NCBI RefSeq assembly: GCF_000027145.1
Contig: NC_013891.1
Location: forward strand, 1,178,001 to 1,242,000
Origin: Listeria seeligeri serovar 1/2b str. SLCC3954
GTDB taxonomy: Bacteria; Bacillota; Bacilli; Lactobacillales; Listeriaceae
Direction of reading: 5' to 3'
DNA length: 64,000 nucleotides
Numbering within the stretch: position 1 is the stretch's first letter; every line of letters begins with the position of its first letter. The position numbers and the translations under genes are program-made. Shown one piece after another: positions 1 to 8,691 of this stretch. The notes beneath the pieces are model-generated. The model saw only the letters and a list, made by a program, of their open reading frames with translations, ran no database searches and was not told the origin of the DNA.

Positions 1-1385
1 TAACCCACTTTTTACAAGGTCTAAAGAAAAGTAACGAAAACGCCCGAAAAATGATAGAAGACATTCAATCGGCTGTCAAAGCCTACGCTGATGATACAAC
101 TTTAAAAGGAAAAGCAGTGGATTCTTCACAAAGATACTTTGATGAAACGTATACTGTTATTTGTAAAAGTATCATAGAAGCATTAGATGAAAGCGAAGAG
201 AGATTACAACAATATATTCATGATTTTGGAGATCAAGTGGATTCTTCACCTAACGCACGAATTGATGCGGAATTACTACAAGAAGCAATGAGTAGGTTAG
301 CTGACATAAAGCGGAAGCAAGAAGCACTTATGCAATCCTTATCTTCTTCTACAGCAACGCTTTACGAAGGCAAGCAACAAGCGTTACACACTCAATTCAC
401 GGATGCGCTGGAGCAAGAAAAAATATTGGAACGCTATATTACTTTTGAACAAACTCACGGGAATTTTTTTGACTCATTTGGAGAACTTGTCTATCGAACG
501 GGACAAGCAGTGCGTGAATTAGCTAATAACGTCACATTCGAGAGCCAAACAGGAAGCTATCATTTTGATAAAATAGATGCTTCTAGATTCCAAACTTTGC
601 AAGAAATGTTGCCAAAGGCAAAGAAAAAAGCATTTAATTTTAATGACTACCAAATAACATGGAATGGCACCACGCACCTTTTATGGAAAAATGGTAAAGT
701 GGATGCAGAAGCAACCAAAGCTTATAACGAGGCGAAACTGAATGGAAAGCTACCAAAGGAAGGTAATGTAGCAACACAAGATGCAGAACTATTAAAAGGC
801 ATTTTGGCTTCACTGAAAAACAAGAAAGATCCTATCACTGGAGCAGATATAAGCAGTGTGCATGTATTATCTATCCTTAGCGGGCTCGCATTCTCCTATA
901 CAGCTGGGAATTATAAGGGAAGAAAACTTACTGTTCCAAAAAGTTTCTTAGACAAATTAAAGAAAAACCGAAAATCTAAAGTACCTAAACTATCTAGTTT
1001 ATCAGAAAAACAACAACTAAAACTCGCAAATAAATACAAGAAAAAATCACCTATTCCAATTCCAGATGATGCTAAAATCAAAGCTCAGACGAAAAAGGCT
1101 GGTTATGAACAAATATCTTATAAATGGAAAGAGAATGGGATAACCTTTGAAGTTAGATGGCATACTAGGACACCAGGTGCACCAAAGGAACAAGGAAATA
1201 CGTTTGTTATAGAAAGAAAAATTCAGGGTACAGCAGAAGGGAAAACAAAAGTTCAACAAATATTGGTTGGAGATAATAAGTGGGTGAGTAAAAGTGAGTG
1301 GCAAAAGGCTATAACTGATAAGAAAAATGGTGTAAGTACCTCGGAGCAAAATAAAATGTTGTCTGATGGACATTGGAAAGAATAG
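1..1385 (+). CDS. LXG-domain polymorphic toxin (T7SS substrate), 5' end outside window
   Basis: The reading frame is open at the left edge (first full codon at base 3) and runs to a stop at 1383-1385. Only about ten N-terminal residues appear to be missing. The visible start, with FLQGLKKS and then LKGKAVDSSQRYF, matches the helical LXG targeting domain of proteins exported by Firmicutes type VII secretion. It is followed by coiled-coil-rich sequence to about residue 200 and a lysine-rich linker. The C-terminal ~100 residues form a distinct tip with WHTRTPGAP and a terminal DGHW, typical of a small toxin domain with conserved His/Trp. I cannot name the toxin class; a nuclease is a guess. The immunity gene follows 11 bp downstream, as expected for these modules. 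Confidence 0.85.
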   Translation, partial: THFLQGLKKSNENARKMIEDIQSAVKAYADDTTLKGKAVDSSQRYFDETYTVICKSIIEALDESEERLQQYIHDFGDQVDSSPNARIDAELLQEAMSRLADIKRKQEALMQSLSSSTATLYEGKQQALHTQFTDALEQEKILERYITFEQTHGNFFDSFGELVYRTGQAVRELANNVTFESQTGSYHFDKIDASRFQTLQEMLPKAKKKAFNFNDYQITWNGTTHLLWKNGKVDAEATKAYNEAKLNGKLPKEGNVATQDAELLKGILASLKNKKDPITGADISSVHVLSILSGLAFSYTAGNYKGRKLTVPKSFLDKLKKNRKSKVPKLSSLSEKQQLKLANKYKKKSPIPIPDDAKIKAQTKKAGYEQISYKWKENGITFEVRWHTRTPGAPKEQGNTFVIERKIQGTAEGKTKVQQILVGDNKWVSKSEWQKAITDKKNGVSTSEQNKMLSDGHWKE

Positions 1386-1396
1386 AAAGGAGCAAA

Positions 1397-1747
1397 ATGA
1401 TGGAAGATTATTATAAAGGTTTTGAGGGATATCCAGAGATAGATTTTTATACGTATATAGATGATATGAAATTGGGTATAGCAATGTGGGAAGGATACTT
1501 TGACAACATTATGAAAGAAATTAATCCAAGTAACGGAAGATGGACTTCATTAGCGTATTATTATCATTTAGATGAGGGGTGGTATGATGAAAGTCCTTGG
1601 GAAATACCAAGTAATACAGAAGCATTAGAATTATTGGAAACAATCCATATATCTAATCTAGATACTATCACACAAGAGATATTACTTAAATTAATAAATT
1701 TATTAAAGAAGAATATAAATAGACAAGTTTATATTGAATACTCATAA
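1397..1747 (+). CDS. Probable immunity protein for the LXG toxin
   Basis: A 116-residue acidic protein (many D/E, W and Y; no signal peptide or membrane segment) encoded 11 bp after the toxin stop. ATG at 1397 is preferred because AAAGGAG lies just upstream; an in-frame ATG further upstream lacks a ribosome binding site. Position and acidity fit a cytoplasmic immunity protein that neutralises the toxin tip. No family was recognised, so the assignment rests on context. Confidence 0.7.
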   Translation: MMEDYYKGFEGYPEIDFYTYIDDMKLGIAMWEGYFDNIMKEINPSNGRWTSLAYYYHLDEGWYDESPWEIPSNTEALELLETIHISNLDTITQEILLKLINLLKKNINRQVYIEYS

Positions 1748-1772
1748 AAAAGATGATTATGATATATTATAG

Positions 1773-1814
1773 AACAAACGAACAAGCCCCAAATACGAGG
1801 TTTGTTCGTTTGTT
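1773..1814 (+). terminator. Hairpin after the toxin-immunity pair
   Basis: AACAAACGAACA pairs with TGTTCGTTTGTT around a short loop, 25 bp after the immunity stop, and T-rich sequence follows. It is a likely intrinsic terminator that separates the intact module from the decayed one. Confidence 0.6.
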
Positions 1815-1867
1815 TTCAATATAATTATTTGCCACCAAGTGAGATATTACGGTTTTAAATAGCTTAT

Positions 1868-2300
1868 TTGACGATACCAAACCCTGATAAGAGAAAGAAG
1901 AAAGAGAAAGCTGGTGTAGTTGTTTTAAGTGAACTAGATAAAAAATTAATAGCAAAACTTGAAAAAGATGGTGTGAAAATATCAAAAGAAGATGTTATAG
2001 GAATAAAATAATTGCCAGATGATGAGAAATCGTTTGGCTGGAAAAAGGAAATCCATCCGCTGGATTTGAGCATATTCTTATTGAACATGGTGAACAATTT
2101 GCTAAATAGGGAATTTCAAAAGCTGAGTTACCTGATTTTTTGATGACTGCTTTAGAAAAGGAAAAGTTGTTGGCTGTCAAGGGAAAGATAAAGGAAGACC
2201 TATTTATGAAGTTGTTTACAATGGGAAAAAATATAGGGTTGCAATTACGGTTGGTAAGAATGGTTTCATTGTTGGCGCCAATCCTGTTTCAATTAAATAA
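1868..2300 (+). pseudogene. Decayed C-terminal toxin tip (second LXG/polymorphic toxin cassette)
   Basis: Three frames must be joined to read one protein. The first piece reads TIPNPDKRKKKEKAGVVVL and on to a stop near 2009. The second starts near 2026 (EIVWLEKGNPSAGFEHILIE) and has an in-frame TAG at 2107-2109. The third, after loss of one base in an A run near 2158, reads GKVVG...YEVVYNGKKYRVAITVG and ends with TAA at 2298-2300. The H-rich EHILIEHGEQF segment and the basic beta-rich end resemble compact RNase-type polymorphic toxin tips; this is inference. It lacks the LXG part, so it looks like an orphan 3' cassette left by toxin-tip exchange. Confidence 0.65.
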
Positions 2301-2314
2301 AGGAGTGTAAAATA

Positions 2315-2495
2315 ATGAGTGAAGTAAGATTGTTTTTGGATTATAAATGTTATCCTGTGTGGGTATACGACGAGGCTGGGTTTTAACGATGAGAACGAGA
2401 AAGAGAAGTTCTTTCATGAGTTTACAGAGATTCAAAAAGAATTGAAAGGAAAACTAAAAAATAAATATAAAGTTGTTAATAAAATTTTAGTTTAG
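2315..2495 (+). pseudogene. Decayed immunity-gene remnant
   Basis: An ATG at 2315, preceded by AAAGGAGTG, starts a frame reading SEVRLFLDYKCYPVWVYDE that stops at 2384. A -1 frame continues as FNDENEKEKFFHEF and on to a stop at 2493-2495. The two halves look like the start and end of one acidic immunity protein with an internal deletion and frameshift. It follows the decayed toxin tip by 14 bp, the usual toxin-immunity spacing. Confidence 0.55.
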
Positions 2496-2855
2496 TAATT
2501 TTATACAATAAAGAAAAACCACAACTATAAATTAGTTGCACGTAAATTGCACAAAATACGATTGAAGGTTGTTGTATAAAGGCCTTGCATGTCCTCTCAG
2601 GACGTTATAATTTATTTTAAAAGAATCTTTAAAATGTGGAAGCCTTATTATTAAAAGGTTTGTTAACGATTTGAAGGTTTTTTTTATTTGCCGATAATCC
2701 CATTATTATTTATGTTTGTTTTTATGACATTTTTTCGTTGTTAAAAAATATAGAAACTCTGCACTCATTCATTTTTCTAAGAGTTTTACTCACGTGTGAA
2801 TAATATTTCATTTGAGATACAAGTATGTAGTGTCTGTTTTTATAGATTTAACAAA
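2496..2855. other. Gene-free AT-rich stretch with inverted repeats
   Basis: No credible gene. TTTATACAA (2500-2508) pairs with TTGTATAAA (2572-2580), extended inward by AACC/GGTT. A small hairpin GTCCT-CTC-AGGAC lies near 2592-2604, and AAGGC/GCCTT pair around it. The stretch could be a structured RNA or the edge of an inserted module. Function is unknown. Confidence 0.35.
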
Positions 2856-2893
2856 AAACACGGCACTCCAAAAAGTTTGGAGTGCCGTGTTTT
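2856..2893. terminator. Strong bidirectional terminator
   Basis: A perfect 18-bp inverted repeat, AAAACACGGCACTCCAAA and its complement, with a 2-nt loop. A/T runs flank both sides. It ends the minus-strand gene at 2934-3725 and shields it from the toxin region. Confidence 0.85.
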
Positions 2894-2933
2894 GGCAGTT
2901 TCATATTCCGTTTTCACTTTTATTCAGTCATCT

Positions 2934-3725
2934 TCAGAATTCTGTTGTAATAGTAGCAAATTTCCCACTATTTAACCACAATTCTTCCTCAACAACATAT
3001 TCCATATTGCGCCAGTATTCAACGATTTTTCCGTCTTGAATGCGGTACAATTCGATATTCGCCACTTCTTTATTATCTATCATTACTTTGGTGAACACTG
3101 CTACAAAATTCCCTTCACCAATAATTTTATACACTTTCTCCAGCGTATAATTTGTTGTGGAAGATTCATAGTAATCAATTAATTCTTGCGAGGTTAAAAA
3201 GCCATGTTCACTATGATCAATAAACTCCTCTGCATAAAAATCAGCAATTAACTGCCATTTTTCATTAGTATACACTTGTTCATACAAATTGCTAATAAGC
3301 ATTTTGTTGTCAGCCGTCTTCGCAAAATCTGCTAATTCCGTTGCACCATCAAAGGCAGTGTGACCGGCTTTATTCTTCCCGGTAAAGGAGGGGGCGATAG
3401 TGTCCCAATGTTCAATGATTTTTTCGTCGGCATTAGTATAAACGATGTCCATAGTCATCCACTCAGCGACACCATCATTTAAAACTTGGTACGCATGAGC
3501 AAAGACAAAGTTTCCATCTTCTAAAATACGAGTAACCTGAATATTACGTTTTGGAAAAACTTCAAAAAATGGAATAAAGAAGTTTTTGAATCCTTCCAGA
3601 CCATCATGAACCCCGACACTGTGTTCGATACATGGCTCTGCCGCATACAATGGCAACAAATCAACTTCTCCTTGACCGATAACTTTCGTGTACAAATCAT
3701 AAAAATTCTGTTTCTGCTTACTCAC
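2934..3725 (-). CDS. SnoaL/NTF2-like protein, two tandem domains
   Basis: A 263-residue soluble protein that starts with GTG behind AAGGAGGAAGC. Two similar halves (about residues 5-120 and 135-255) each show the NTF2/SnoaL pattern: an N-terminal helix with LYTKVIG or LYEQVYT, a later ...VF-H-Y-V segment, then D/N...IVEYW or IIEHWD. The family includes polyketide cyclases and small-molecule-binding proteins of unknown role. Substrate and function cannot be predicted. It appears monocistronic. Confidence 0.65.
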   Translation of the reverse strand: MSKQKQNFYDLYTKVIGQGEVDLLPLYAAEPCIEHSVGVHDGLEGFKNFFIPFFEVFPKRNIQVTRILEDGNFVFAHAYQVLNDGVAEWMTMDIVYTNADEKIIEHWDTIAPSFTGKNKAGHTAFDGATELADFAKTADNKMLISNLYEQVYTNEKWQLIADFYAEEFIDHSEHGFLTSQELIDYYESSTTNYTLEKVYKIIGEGNFVAVFTKVMIDNKEVANIELYRIQDGKIVEYWRNMEYVVEEELWLNSGKFATITTEF

Positions 3726-3940
3726 CTTAGCTTCCTCCTTTGAAATAAAAAAATATTTTTCATTTTTCCAGATTCGCCGCTCTTAACCAACTCTATCTGA
3801 TTTTTATTCTAGCATAACTGTTTTATTATGTATTCGATAATGTTTTTTTTATTCATTTAGTGAATAGAAAACTATTGAATTTGTTTAACTCAAAACGAAC
3901 AATTTGCTTCAAAAAAGAAGAACAAAATAACTAAAAAAAC

Positions 3941-3974
3941 GCCTATGTGAGATATCTTCTAGCCTCACATAGGC
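3941..3974 (-). terminator. Terminator of the YdeI/OmdA-like gene
   Basis: GCCTATGTGAG pairs with CTCACATAGGC just after the minus-strand gene ending at 3985, with A/T runs on both sides. Confidence 0.8.
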
Positions 3975-3984
3975 GCTTTACTAT

Positions 3985-4578
3985 TTAATCATTGAGTCCT
4001 AAGCCATCAAAAATTTGCTCTTGGCATTTTTCGATTCTCGAAACCCGTGTTTTAGATTGTTTTGGAGAGCCAAAATAAAGCAAGTAAGCTCTCTGCCGGC
4101 CAGGTGTTAAAGCCTCGAATGCTTCTTTAAATGCAGGTAATTCGTCAAATCTCGTTTGCAGCTCTTCCGGAATAGGGAACTCTTTATCACGTTTCATCTC
4201 CACCTTTAATCCAGCTGCTTCTACATCAATCGCATTTTGGATGTAACTTTTTAAAACCGATTCCATATCTATAATTTGTTGTAACTTAGTAAAGCGGATT
4301 TGTCTTGCAGCTTGAACATTTTCAGTTTGCTGTATTAAAATATTTTCAGGGTCGCCTAAAAGTGCGCCTTTCATAAATAAAAGAGCGCAATACTCTTTAA
4401 ACCCATGGATTAAGAAAACATTGCTACCATTTAAAGCATAGCAAGGTTTGCCCCATTTGAACTCTTCTGTCAGTCCAAATTCGATTGCAATTCTTCTTAA
4501 TGCTTTAAATTCAGCTTGCCATTTGCTCGGTTTGTTTAGAAATGCATCTACTTTTGGATTTAATTCAGTTTTTGCCAT
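3985..4578 (-). CDS. YdeI/OmpD-associated (OmdA) family protein with DUF1801-type N-terminus
   Basis: A 197-residue protein. Residues ~10-110 resemble a DUF1801-like domain (EEFKWGKPCYAL...FLIHGFKEYCALLFMKGALL). The C-terminus, ending GRQRAYLLYFGSPKQSKTR, is characteristic of the YdeI/OmdA group. Members are described as associated with bacteriocin or drug protection, but the biochemical activity is unknown. There is a single-gene terminator downstream and no linked partner. Confidence 0.7.
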   Translation of the reverse strand: MAKTELNPKVDAFLNKPSKWQAEFKALRRIAIEFGLTEEFKWGKPCYALNGSNVFLIHGFKEYCALLFMKGALLGDPENILIQQTENVQAARQIRFTKLQQIIDMESVLKSYIQNAIDVEAAGLKVEMKRDKEFPIPEELQTRFDELPAFKEAFEALTPGRQRAYLLYFGSPKQSKTRVSRIEKCQEQIFDGLGLND

Positions 4579-4679
4579 AAAGAATACCTCTTTTCAGTTG
4601 TTTATCATGTTTAAATTATTCTTTGGTACGTGTTATTTTAACGTAATATGAAACGGCTTGCAAATTTGATGAAAAGAAA

Positions 4680-4703
4680 GAATCTGAAAGTTATCCCAGA
4701 TTC
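4680..4703 (-). terminator. Short hairpin terminator
   Basis: GAATCTG and CAGATTC pair around a 10-nt loop just after the VOC gene on the minus strand; A-rich sequence follows in the direction of transcription. Confidence 0.55.
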
Positions 4704-4711
4704 TGTTTTAT

Positions 4712-5119
4712 TTAAGATAAATTAAATTGCCAACCAGTACCAAATCGGTCAGTAACTTGACCATATTTTTCTGACCAAAAAGTCTTGGCGAGAGGCATAA
4801 TGACCGTTCCACCTTCAGAAAGTTGATTAAATTGCTTAGTAAGTTGAATTTCATCTGCTGTATCAATCACTAAGGTAATATTATCACCAAAAGTGAGTGG
4901 CATTGATTTGGGAATATCAGAAAACATCACTTTTACCCCATCAATTATCAAACTAGCATTCATCACTAAATCTTTTAGCTCGTCATCAATAGGCTCGTTT
5001 TCTGGATGAACTTCACCGTACGTCATTAAATCAGTACATTTGCCTCCAAAAACTTCTTCATAAAACGCAATAGCATCTCTGGATTGTGTCCTGAAAGTTA
5101 AATAAACATTTAAAACCAT
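4712..5119 (-). CDS. VOC-family (PhnB-like glyoxalase fold) protein
   Basis: A 135-residue protein with the PhnB/3-demethylubiquinone-methyltransferase-like VOC layout: VYLTFRTQSRDAIAFYEEVFGG at the start, a central ...SLIIDGVKVMFSDI... strand, and a C-terminal ...WSEKYGQVTDRFGTGWQFNL. These proteins form paired beta-alpha-beta-beta-beta modules and bind small molecules or metals. The substrate is unknown. GGAGGAG precedes the ATG. Confidence 0.75.
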   Translation of the reverse strand: MVLNVYLTFRTQSRDAIAFYEEVFGGKCTDLMTYGEVHPENEPIDDELKDLVMNASLIIDGVKVMFSDIPKSMPLTFGDNITLVIDTADEIQLTKQFNQLSEGGTVIMPLAKTFWSEKYGQVTDRFGTGWQFNLS

Positions 5120-5284
5120 TGGAACTCCTCCTCGATTTTTATTCGTTCAAGTGATATTCATTTAAGTGATTTTATTATAGCAGATACGGTTGAAAAGAGG
5201 AAAAATTAAGTTAATTAATTACTTGACTTGAAGCTAGTCCAAGGTGGTAAACTAGAAGTAAGATATAGACTTGGAGGAAATCCT

Positions 5285-5893
5285 ATGAAAAAAAAACTCT
5301 ATTTAATGCGCCATGGGCAAACTTTATTTAATGAACGTAAAAAAATACAAGGTTTTTGTGATGCACCACTTACGAAACTCGGAATTAAACAAGCAGAAAT
5401 CGCAGGAAGCTATTTTAAAGAACATAGTATCGAATTTGATAAAGCGTATAGCTCAACGTCAGAACGAGCGTCAGACACATTAGAGTTAGTCACAAAAACA
5501 GCCTATACCAGATTAAAAGGATTAAAAGAATGGAATTTCGGAACATTTGAAGGAGAAAGTGAAGATTTAAATCCTGCGCTCCCATACGGCGATTTTTTTG
5601 CAGCATATGGAGGAGAAAGAGAAAAAGATTTTCAAAAAAGAATTGTCGAAACAATGGAAAGTATTATGAGTCAAGAAGAGCATGAAGTAATCCTAGCAGT
5701 TTCACATGGAGCAGCTTGCGCACAATTCGCGCGTTATTGGGAAGACACCAGCAAAATCGGAAAAATAAGTGGATTGAAAAATGGTTGTATTTTAAAATTC
5801 GAATATGAAAAGGGTATTTTTAGTCTTGTGAATTTTATCAACCATGACTTTGAAAATGGGACGCATATGGAAGCAGTGGAAAAGTCCGAATAA
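5285..5893 (+). CDS. Histidine phosphatase (phosphoglycerate mutase-like) family protein
   Basis: A 202-residue protein. The phosphohistidine motif LMRHGQT is at residues 7-13, a second catalytic region (LKEWNFGTFEGE) near 80, and the VSHGAA motif near 140, matching the broad-specificity histidine phosphatase superfamily. ATG at 5285 is chosen because GGAGGA lies 6-10 bp upstream; an earlier in-frame start at 5228 has none. Family members range from cofactor-dependent mutases to small-molecule phosphatases. The short length favours a phosphatase. Confidence 0.85.
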   Translation: MKKKLYLMRHGQTLFNERKKIQGFCDAPLTKLGIKQAEIAGSYFKEHSIEFDKAYSSTSERASDTLELVTKTAYTRLKGLKEWNFGTFEGESEDLNPALPYGDFFAAYGGEREKDFQKRIVETMESIMSQEEHEVILAVSHGAACAQFARYWEDTSKIGKISGLKNGCILKFEYEKGIFSLVNFINHDFENGTHMEAVEKSE

Positions 5894-5897
5894 CTAA

Positions 5898-5940
5898 AAA
5901 AATCCCTTACTAGAAATTAATTCTAATAAGGGATTTTTTT
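5898..5940. terminator. Bidirectional terminator
   Basis: AAAAATCCCTTA pairs with TAAGGGATTTTT around an inner TAGAA/TTCTA stem. It serves the converging phosphatase and repeat-protein genes. Confidence 0.8.
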
Positions 5941-6200
5941 TATTGAAACAAATTCTTTATTTTATCCAAAAAACCACCAGTTAATTCATTCGCAGTATCT
6001 TGCAAGTTTTCCGTAAGTCCGCTTGCTTGATCTTGCAGGTTTTCCGTTAAGTTGGACGCTTCATTTTGTATGTTTTCCGTCACGTTTGTCGCTTGTTCGC
6101 CGAGTTCCGTTGCTTTACTAGTGGTATCTTCTGTCAGTTGACCTAGGTTTTCCAGTGGCAATGATTCAGTTACTTTATTCTTTAAATCCTCTAAATTCAT
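5940..6200 (-). CDS. Small hydrophilic protein with 11-residue amphipathic repeats
   Basis: An 86-residue protein with no Cys, Trp or membrane segment. Residues ~38-75 contain consecutive 11-mers of the type A(T/S)NLTENLQDQ: ATNVTENIQNE, ASNLTENLQDQ, ASGLTENLQDT, then a partial copy. The 11-residue period suggests an amphipathic helix or coiled coil similar to LEA-like and YtxH/apolipoprotein-like stress proteins. It ends LDKIKNLFQ. A stress or membrane-surface role is inference. GGAGG precedes the ATG. Confidence 0.7.
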   Translation of the reverse strand: MNLEDLKNKVTESLPLENLGQLTEDTTSKATELGEQATNVTENIQNEASNLTENLQDQASGLTENLQDTANELTGGFLDKIKNLFQ

Positions 6201-6324
6201 TGTTTTCCTCCTTATTTTGGGGGCTTATAGTTCATTTTAGAGGAAGAAAGCAGGAAGTACAAACAATTCGTATTATCCTAGGGGGACAAATATGGTATGA
6301 TGGGATGAGGAAATGAGGACTGAC

Positions 6325-7737
6325 ATGAATAATTTAAAATTAAGCGAAGAAATTAAACGAGCAATTAATGAACTAGGATATAAAGACGCGACACCTGTTC
6401 AAAAAGAAGTTATCCCTGTTGCATTAACAGGAAAAGACATTGTGGCAAAATCACAAACAGGAAGTGGAAAAACAGCCGCATTTGCGATTCCTATTGCTGA
6501 ACAAGTCATTTGGGAAGAGAACAAACCACAAGCATTAATTATCGTTCCAACGAGAGAACTCGGCGTACAAGTTAAAACTGAATGTACAAATATTGGTAGA
6601 TTTAAACGCATTAAAGCGGCGGCAATTTATGGTCAATCACCCTTTGCCAAACAAAAACTAGAACTAAGCCAAAAAAATCATATCGTTGTTGGAACTCCAG
6701 GACGTTTATTAGATCATATTGAAAAAGGCACACTGAACGTGGATAAAGTAGCCTATTTAGTTTTAGATGAAGTAGATGAAATGTTAAGTATGGGTTTTAT
6801 TGATCAAGTAGAAGACATTTTGCAGTTTTTACCGAAAAAGCGCCAAAATCTATTCTTTTCGGCAACAATGCCAGATGAAATGCAAGATTTAATCAAAAGG
6901 TATCAAGAAGATCCCGTTGTCATTGAAATGGCAGCAGAAAAAACAAATCCAATCACACACATCGAAATGCAAACAGAGAATAAAGAAAAAACACTTCAAG
7001 ATGTTTTAATCACAGAAAATCCAGATAGTGCGATTATTTTTTGTAACACTAAAAATCAAGTAGACGAACTAAGTGACTTACTACAAGTAAATGCAGCCAA
7101 AATTCATGGCGGCCTGCGACAAGAAGAGCGTTTCCGCGCGATGGATGATTTTAAAAGTGGCAAATCACGCTTTTTAATTGCCACGGATGTTGCAGGACGA
7201 GGAATTGATGTGGAAAATGTCACATTAGTTATTAATTACGACTTACCTGTTGAAAAAGAAAATTATGTCCATCGTATTGGTCGGACTGGTCGCGCAGGAA
7301 ATAGTGGGAAAGCAATTAGTTTCGTAAAAACAAATGAAAATCCATTGCTTCGAGATATTGAAGACATGTTAAACATCACGATTGAAAAGAAACGCAAGCC
7401 AACCATCATTGAGGTAAAAGCAAGCGAAGAGGCATTCCGCAAGAAACAACAAAAACGTCCTATAATCAAGAAAGCGCGCGGCGAAAAACTAAATAAAAAC
7501 ATCATGAAACTCTATTTTAATGGTGGTAAAAAGAAAAAAATCCGAGCAGTAGATTTTGTAGGCACAATTTCAAAATTAGAGGGTATTACATCAGAAGATA
7601 TTGGCATTATTACGATAGAAGACCACGTTTCATTTGTAGAAATACTTAATGGAAAAGGGCCGGCAGTTCTCGAAATGATGCGTTCTCGTAAAGTGAAGGG
7701 CAGACGTCTTAAAGTGAACGAGGCAAGAAAACGATAA
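6325..7737 (+). CDS. dbpA: DbpA-type DEAD-box ATP-dependent RNA helicase
   Basis: A 470-residue protein with the full helicase set: Q motif ([10 protein letters not shown]), Walker [18 protein letters not shown] in place of the canonical DEAD, SAT, and C-terminal GRGIDV and HRIGRTGR. The last ~75 residues match the DbpA RNA-binding domain that targets 23S rRNA hairpin 92 in the B. subtilis YxiN/DbpA group. A ribosome-assembly role follows from the family. Start 6325 is preferred over 6313 because GAGG sits 6 bp upstream of the former. DEVD is a mild variant of the DEAD box. Confidence 0.85.
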   Translation: MNNLKLSEEIKRAINELGYKDATPVQKEVIPVALTGKDIVAKSQTGSGKTAAFAIPIAEQVIWEENKPQALIIVPTRELGVQVKTECTNIGRFKRIKAAAIYGQSPFAKQKLELSQKNHIVVGTPGRLLDHIEKGTLNVDKVAYLVLDEVDEMLSMGFIDQVEDILQFLPKKRQNLFFSATMPDEMQDLIKRYQEDPVVIEMAAEKTNPITHIEMQTENKEKTLQDVLITENPDSAIIFCNTKNQVDELSDLLQVNAAKIHGGLRQEERFRAMDDFKSGKSRFLIATDVAGRGIDVENVTLVINYDLPVEKENYVHRIGRTGRAGNSGKAISFVKTNENPLLRDIEDMLNITIEKKRKPTIIEVKASEEAFRKKQQKRPIIKKARGEKLNKNIMKLYFNGGKKKKIRAVDFVGTISKLEGITSEDIGIITIEDHVSFVEILNGKGPAVLEMMRSRKVKGRRLKVNEARKR

Positions 7738-7761
7738 TATAACGAAAAGAAGGGCTCTGGC

Positions 7762-8025
7762 ATGGAAAGGCCAAGTAATACGCTTATTTTTATGGTACTA
7801 AACGTCGTGAAAAATCCAACTTACAATATTAAATCCCTAACAATTAACTTTTTACAAAGCAGTATTGTTGGGGACGCAACTAGAAATGAGCTTTTATATT
7901 GTACTTATTGGTTAGAATTTCATGGCTTTATTGAACGTGATAAAAATAGTACTCATCAAAAATATTATAGCATGACCAAACAAGGCGATTATTTATTACA
8001 GAAAATCAAACATGAACTTTCTTAA
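7762..8025 (+). CDS. Small winged-helix-like hypothetical protein
   Basis: An 87-residue protein 24 bp after the helicase gene, with GAAGGG upstream of the ATG. Composition and the segment ...RNELLYCTYWLEFHGFIERDKN...YYSMTKQGDYLL resemble a wHTH (helix, helix, wing) fold. No conserved family was recognised. There is no clear terminator after the helicase gene, so read-through is likely. Confidence 0.55.
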   Translation: MERPSNTLIFMVLNVVKNPTYNIKSLTINFLQSSIVGDATRNELLYCTYWLEFHGFIERDKNSTHQKYYSMTKQGDYLLQKIKHELS

Positions 8026-8096
8026 ATTGTTCATAGTCTATTCATATTTATTCGTTATATTAAGAGTAACCTTTTTTCAATGAAATATCTCACCTG

Positions 8097-8134
8097 ACAG
8101 CATCCGTCTCCCTACTAAAACGCGGATGCTGTTA
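8097..8134. terminator. Hairpin between the wHTH-like and Nudix genes
   Basis: ACAGCATCCG pairs with CGGATGCTGT, followed by TATTTAT. It is a plausible terminator, without a long T run. Confidence 0.55.
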
Positions 8135-8177
8135 TTTATGCTATACTAAAACAAAAAATGAAAATGTAGGTGGAAAC

Positions 8178-8654
8178 ATGTATCAATATACACTTTGTTT
8201 TATTGAGCGTGCAGATGAAATTTTATTATTAAATAGACAAAAAGCCCCGTGGATGGGGAGTTGGAATGGCGTTGGTGGCAAAATTGAGCAAGGGGAACCT
8301 CTTCTTCAATCGATTAAACGTGAAATTACCGAAGAAACAGGTATTCCAGCAAATGATTATCAAATTCGTGATATTGGTGTAATGAAATGGTTTGTTAATG
8401 GAGAAAATTTTGGCGGCATGCATTTATTTATCGCAAAAATTCCGGATAATTATCAGTACTCAACTCCCAAAGCAACAGATGAAGGCATACTTGATTTTAA
8501 GAAAAAAACTTGGATTTTAAATCCTGAAAATACCGGTATTGTAAATAATCTTCCATATATACTACAACACATTCCACTTGAACCAAACAGAATAGAAATT
8601 TCGACTGACTATCAAGAAAATATATTATTAGATATTAATCATCAACCTTTATAA
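8178..8654 (+). CDS. Nudix hydrolase (8-oxo-dGTPase/MutT-like)
   Basis: A 158-residue protein with the Nudix box GKIEQGEPLLQSIKREITEE-TG at about residues 34-56 (G-x5-E-x7-REU-x-EE pattern), within an N-terminal beta-sheet region. The family hydrolyses nucleoside diphosphates linked to another moiety. WMGSWNGVGGK before the box is common in 8-oxo-dGTP-type enzymes. The substrate is not certain. A GTAGGTGG ribosome binding site precedes the start. Confidence 0.85.
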   Translation: MYQYTLCFIERADEILLLNRQKAPWMGSWNGVGGKIEQGEPLLQSIKREITEETGIPANDYQIRDIGVMKWFVNGENFGGMHLFIAKIPDNYQYSTPKATDEGILDFKKKTWILNPENTGIVNNLPYILQHIPLEPNRIEISTDYQENILLDINHQPL

Positions 8655-8687
8655 AAAAGCATTGCGACTTAGCGCAATGCTTTTACT
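8655..8687. terminator. Bidirectional terminator
   Basis: AAAGCATTGCG pairs with CGCAATGCTTT between two converging genes. Confidence 0.85.
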
Positions 8688-8691
8688 AATA

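Noticed and set aside
2500-2700. tRNA or tRNA-derived attachment site
   Set aside because: No cloverleaf, T-loop or CCA-type 3' end could be drawn.
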